Shown here: piece after piece, positions 62,222 through 64,000 of the stretch
Position numbering within the stretch: the first letter of the stretch is position 1
Layout of the letters: each line of letters opens with the position of its first letter
NCBI RefSeq assembly: GCF_003269295.1
Contig: NZ_QLTT01000004.1
Coordinates: 721,642 to 785,641, forward strand
Direction of reading: 5' to 3'
DNA: 64,000 nt
Source of the DNA: Lentzea atacamensis
GTDB taxonomy: Bacteria; Actinomycetota; Actinomycetes; Mycobacteriales; Pseudonocardiaceae
Program-made: the position numbers and the translations under genes
The notes under the pieces: generated by a model
What the model was told of the DNA's origin: nothing
Databases searched by the model: none
The model's input: the letters and a program-made list of their open reading frames with translations, nothing else

Positions 62222-62793
62222 CAGAGGCCGCGATGACCGGTGTGCGCGTGCACCCCCACGGGCTGTGCGAGTCCACCGACGTCGGCGACGGCACGCGCGT
62301 GTGGGCCTTCGCGCACGTGCTGCCAGGCGCGCGCATCGGTCGTGACTGCAACATCTGCGACGGCGCGTTCGTCGAGTCGCGCGCGGTGCTGGGCAACAAC
62401 GTGACCGTCAAGAACGGCACGCTGGTGTTCGACGGCGTCACGTGCGAGGACGACGTGTTCCTCGGCCCGAATGTGCTGTTCACCAACGACCTGCGCCCTC
62501 GCGCACACATCAAGAAGACTGGCGACGCCCTCGAGACCACCCTGGTCCGCCGCGGCGCGACGCTCGGCGCTGGCACGGTAGTCGTGTGCGGCACGGAGAT
62601 CGGCTCGTACGCGTTCGCCGCCGCCGGCTCGGTGATCACCCGCTCGGTGCCCGCACACGCGTTCGTGGCGGGCAACCCGGCGGTGGTGAAGGGCTGGGTC
62701 TGCGCGTGCGGTGCGCGGCTCTCAGACGACCTGTCGTGCCCGGAATGCGGTACGAGGCACGAGCAGACCCCCGACGGCCTCAAAGCCGTCTAG
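62218..62793 (+). CDS. WbpD/WlbB-like N-acetyltransferase with C-terminal zinc ribbon
   Basis: 191 residues from GTG 62218 (overlap), ATG 62233 possible. Hexapeptide beta-helix: VHPHGLCESTDVGDGTRVWAFAHV, VKNGTLVFDGVTCEDDVFLGPNVLFTND, ATLGAGTVVVCGTEIGSYAFAAAGSVI, AGNPAVVKGWV. The tail VCACGARLSDDLSCPECG has two CxxC-like pairs, a small zinc ribbon. Last gene of the operon; adds an acetyl group to the 3-amino of a UDP-sugar. Hairpin 62804-62834 follows. Confidence 0.92.
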   Translation: MTEAAMTGVRVHPHGLCESTDVGDGTRVWAFAHVLPGARIGRDCNICDGAFVESRAVLGNNVTVKNGTLVFDGVTCEDDVFLGPNVLFTNDLRPRAHIKKTGDALETTLVRRGATLGAGTVVVCGTEIGSYAFAAAGSVITRSVPAHAFVAGNPAVVKGWVCACGARLSDDLSCPECGTRHEQTPDGLKAV

Positions 62794-62803
62794 CGCGCGT
62801 GTG

Positions 62804-62834
62804 AGGCCGCCGAAGCCGTAGGCTCCGGCGGCCT
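62804..62834. terminator. 14-bp hairpin with one mismatch
   Basis: AGGCCGCCGaAGCC (62804-62817) and 62821-62834, 3-nt loop, between the operon end and the convergent gene stop. Confidence 0.8.
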
Positions 62835-62838
62835 TCCA

Positions 62839-63582
62839 CTAGGCGGGTTCCCACTCAACGAGCCGGTCCAGCACCCGCAGGTCCCCGTCCAGCTGCAACG
62901 ACTCCCCCTGCGTGCGGCCGTAGAACCACATCAGAAAATCGGCGGCCGCGCCGCGCCCGGTGGCATCGGGCTCGGCCTCGGTCACGGCGCCCGCCCGTGC
63001 ACCGTCGGCATCGAGCCAGAGCCGCCACGAACGCCCCTCGGTGACGTGGTAGTCGATGACGGCGGGTTCGTGCGGCCAGGCGCTCGTGGTGGCGACGCAG
63101 GTGCTCAGGAACTCGTCGACGCCGTCGAGCGCGATCTCGGCCGGCAGCGGCTGCGGATCGCCCGCGGTGAGCTGCGCGTCGTAGGTGTGCATCGAGATCT
63201 CCTGGAGCTGGCGCCGGGCGGCGGCACCGCTGGTCTGCGGTGACCGCGAGTCGCCCCAGGGAGTCCAGCAACCGCGCTCCGGACCGGCCTCCTCCAGCGC
63301 GTTCAGCAGCTCCCGCGTGGACTCGGTCATCCACGCCACAGCGGCATCGCGCTCCCGCGGGGCGACCGAGGGAGTCCTGTCCGGGGGAGCAGAGGCGGGC
63401 CCCGCGCCGACGATCGCGGCCCACTTGCGGCGTCCGTCACCCAGGTGCTGCACGAGGTCGTGAAGCGTCCACTCAGGACAGCTGGGCACCTGCGCGTCGA
63501 GGTCGGACGCGGCGACCGCGGCGCAGAAGGCGGCGGTTCGCTCGCCGATCAGCCGCAGGAAGTCGGGAAACATCAGTTGCAC
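62839..63582 (-). CDS. Maleylpyruvate isomerase family mycothiol-dependent enzyme (DinB fold)
   Basis: 247 residues. DinB-like N-terminal helices with SCPEWTLHDLVQHLGDGRRKWAAIV (His ligand in LVQHLG), second His region in QLQEISMHTYDAQL, and a C-terminal alpha/beta domain (LDGVDEFL to DFLMWFYGRTQGESL) as in actinobacterial mycothiol enzymes. The true reaction is unknown. Met1 or Met4 start. Confidence 0.9.
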   Translation of the reverse strand: MQLMFPDFLRLIGERTAAFCAAVAASDLDAQVPSCPEWTLHDLVQHLGDGRRKWAAIVGAGPASAPPDRTPSVAPRERDAAVAWMTESTRELLNALEEAGPERGCWTPWGDSRSPQTSGAAARRQLQEISMHTYDAQLTAGDPQPLPAEIALDGVDEFLSTCVATTSAWPHEPAVIDYHVTEGRSWRLWLDADGARAGAVTEAEPDATGRGAAADFLMWFYGRTQGESLQLDGDLRVLDRLVEWEPA

Positions 63583-63874
63583 CGCGGCTGTCTACCATCG
63601 CCGGCGTTGGCGCGACAGCGATTTTCGCCGACGGGGGCGCGGCCAGGTGACGTGCCCCGCAGGTGCACTGCTGTTGGGTGGCCTGACGCGCTCGGGGTGG
63701 CTGAGCTGGGTGGTGCTGGAGGTTGGCCAGCGCGGTTGGGTGCCTGTCCGCGTCAAGGGGTTCGGGCTGTGAGCGGTAGGGCTGTGGGCGGTAGGGCTGT
63801 GAGCGGTGGGCGCGCCGGCTGTGGGCGGTAGCGGGGCGCCGGGCGGGGGCGTGGTGGTTGGCGCCGGGTCGTGG
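63583..63874. other. Intergenic stretch without a convincing gene
   Basis: About 290 bp upstream of the DinB-fold gene and downstream of the HNH gene. It holds the tandem 15-bp repeats at 63765-63831. Open frames here read low-complexity Gly/Arg/Val and show no protein family pattern. Confidence 0.6.
63765..63831 (+). repeat. Four 15-bp repeats GGCTGTGrGCGGTrG
   Basis: Copies at 63765-63779, 63780-63794, 63795-63809 (contiguous) and 63817-63831, alternating GAGC and GGGC at the variable base. Simple tandem expansion, not CRISPR. Confidence 0.9.
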
Positions 63875-64000
63875 TTACGCGGCGGTGTGTATTCGGTTTT
63901 GCCGGGGTTTTCGTTGTGGGTCGATGAACGCGGGCGGCCGGAAGTGCGGTAGGCCGCTGATCATCTGGATCTGCCAGTGGGAGTGGTGGATGAGGTCGTG
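63875..64000 (-). CDS. C-terminus of an HNH endonuclease/DUF222 (13E12 repeat) protein, truncated by window end
   Basis: The last 41 codons are visible: HDLIHHSHWQIQMISGLPHF then RPPAFIDPQRKPRQNRIHTAA and stop TAA. This is the recognisable end of the 13E12 HNH family, where the HHLIHH-type block completes the HNH motif and P-P-x-(F/W)-(I/V)-DP-x-(Q/T)-R follows. The family is abundant and mobile in Actinobacteria. Confidence 0.75.
   Translation of the reverse strand, partial: HDLIHHSHWQIQMISGLPHFRPPAFIDPQRKPRQNRIHTAA

Noticed and set aside
63765..63831. Direct repeats that might suggest a CRISPR array
   Set aside because: Units are 15 bp and contiguous with no unique spacers, and no cas genes are present.

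Overview
The window is very GC-rich, coding-dense DNA (about 64 kb) with GTG starts, four-base stop/start overlaps and perfect GC-rich terminator hairpins. Gene content points to an actinomycete, most likely Pseudonocardiaceae (Lentzea/Saccharothrix/Actinosynnema-like): a mycothiol-type DinB/maleylpyruvate isomerase-fold protein, DUF2795/DUF1360, Ku, a LAL-type LuxR regulator, LanM, a DUF222/13E12 HNH protein and a sortase-E type LAxTG protein. The genus is inference from gene content only. No tRNA, rRNA, CRISPR array or IS element was recognised.

Layout. 1-7 kb: tail of a surface Ig-like protein, MoxR ATPase, DUF58 protein and transglutaminase-like membrane protein, facing a Ser/Thr kinase and a DUF4230 protein. 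7-17 kb: PAC2, MmcQ/YjbR and YCII-like genes; thyA-folA; acyl-CoA-dehydrogenase-like flavoprotein; MarR with a divergent SDR and aldo/keto reductase; a MacB-type ABC exporter with lipoprotein adaptor. 17-22 kb: SDR, DUF2795-DUF1360, catalase-fold protein, HemK-like methyltransferase, CDGSH protein, haem-oxygenase-like iron protein, GCS2 ligase, DUF4383. 22-29 kb: a compact RiPP-like locus of LanM, a small translationally coupled peptide without cysteine, a LAL regulator, and a divergent XRE-ATPase regulator. 29-40 kb: secreted or surface functions (SodC-like lipoprotein, membrane lipase-like protein, S41 protease, two paralogous secreted proteins, HTH regulator, subtilisin, a broken glycosyltransferase, PIG-L deacetylase, LAxTG protein). 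40-50 kb: helicase/nuclease-like protein, an orphan colicin-type immunity protein, Ku, a zinc-ribbon SDR, HAD hydrolase, and a two-gene SLOG/SLATT (TRPM-like) module that resembles predicted nucleotide-sensing conflict systems. 50.7-62.8 kb: one tightly coupled glycan operon (phosphoglycosyltransferase, Gfo/Idh oxidoreductase, NDP-sugar epimerase, two DegT aminotransferases, NeuD/PglD-like and WbpD-like acyltransferases) with a 1593-residue secreted DMF-like/DUF4082 protein embedded in it. The window ends in a mycothiol-type gene and the C-terminus of an HNH protein.

The strongest candidates for something undescribed are (i) LanM with a coupled Cys-free peptide, (ii) the SLOG-SLATT plus SLATT pair, and (iii) a 21-bp inverted repeat that gives two unrelated convergent genes the same C-terminal peptide. 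All functional assignments come from reading motifs by eye; no database search was run.
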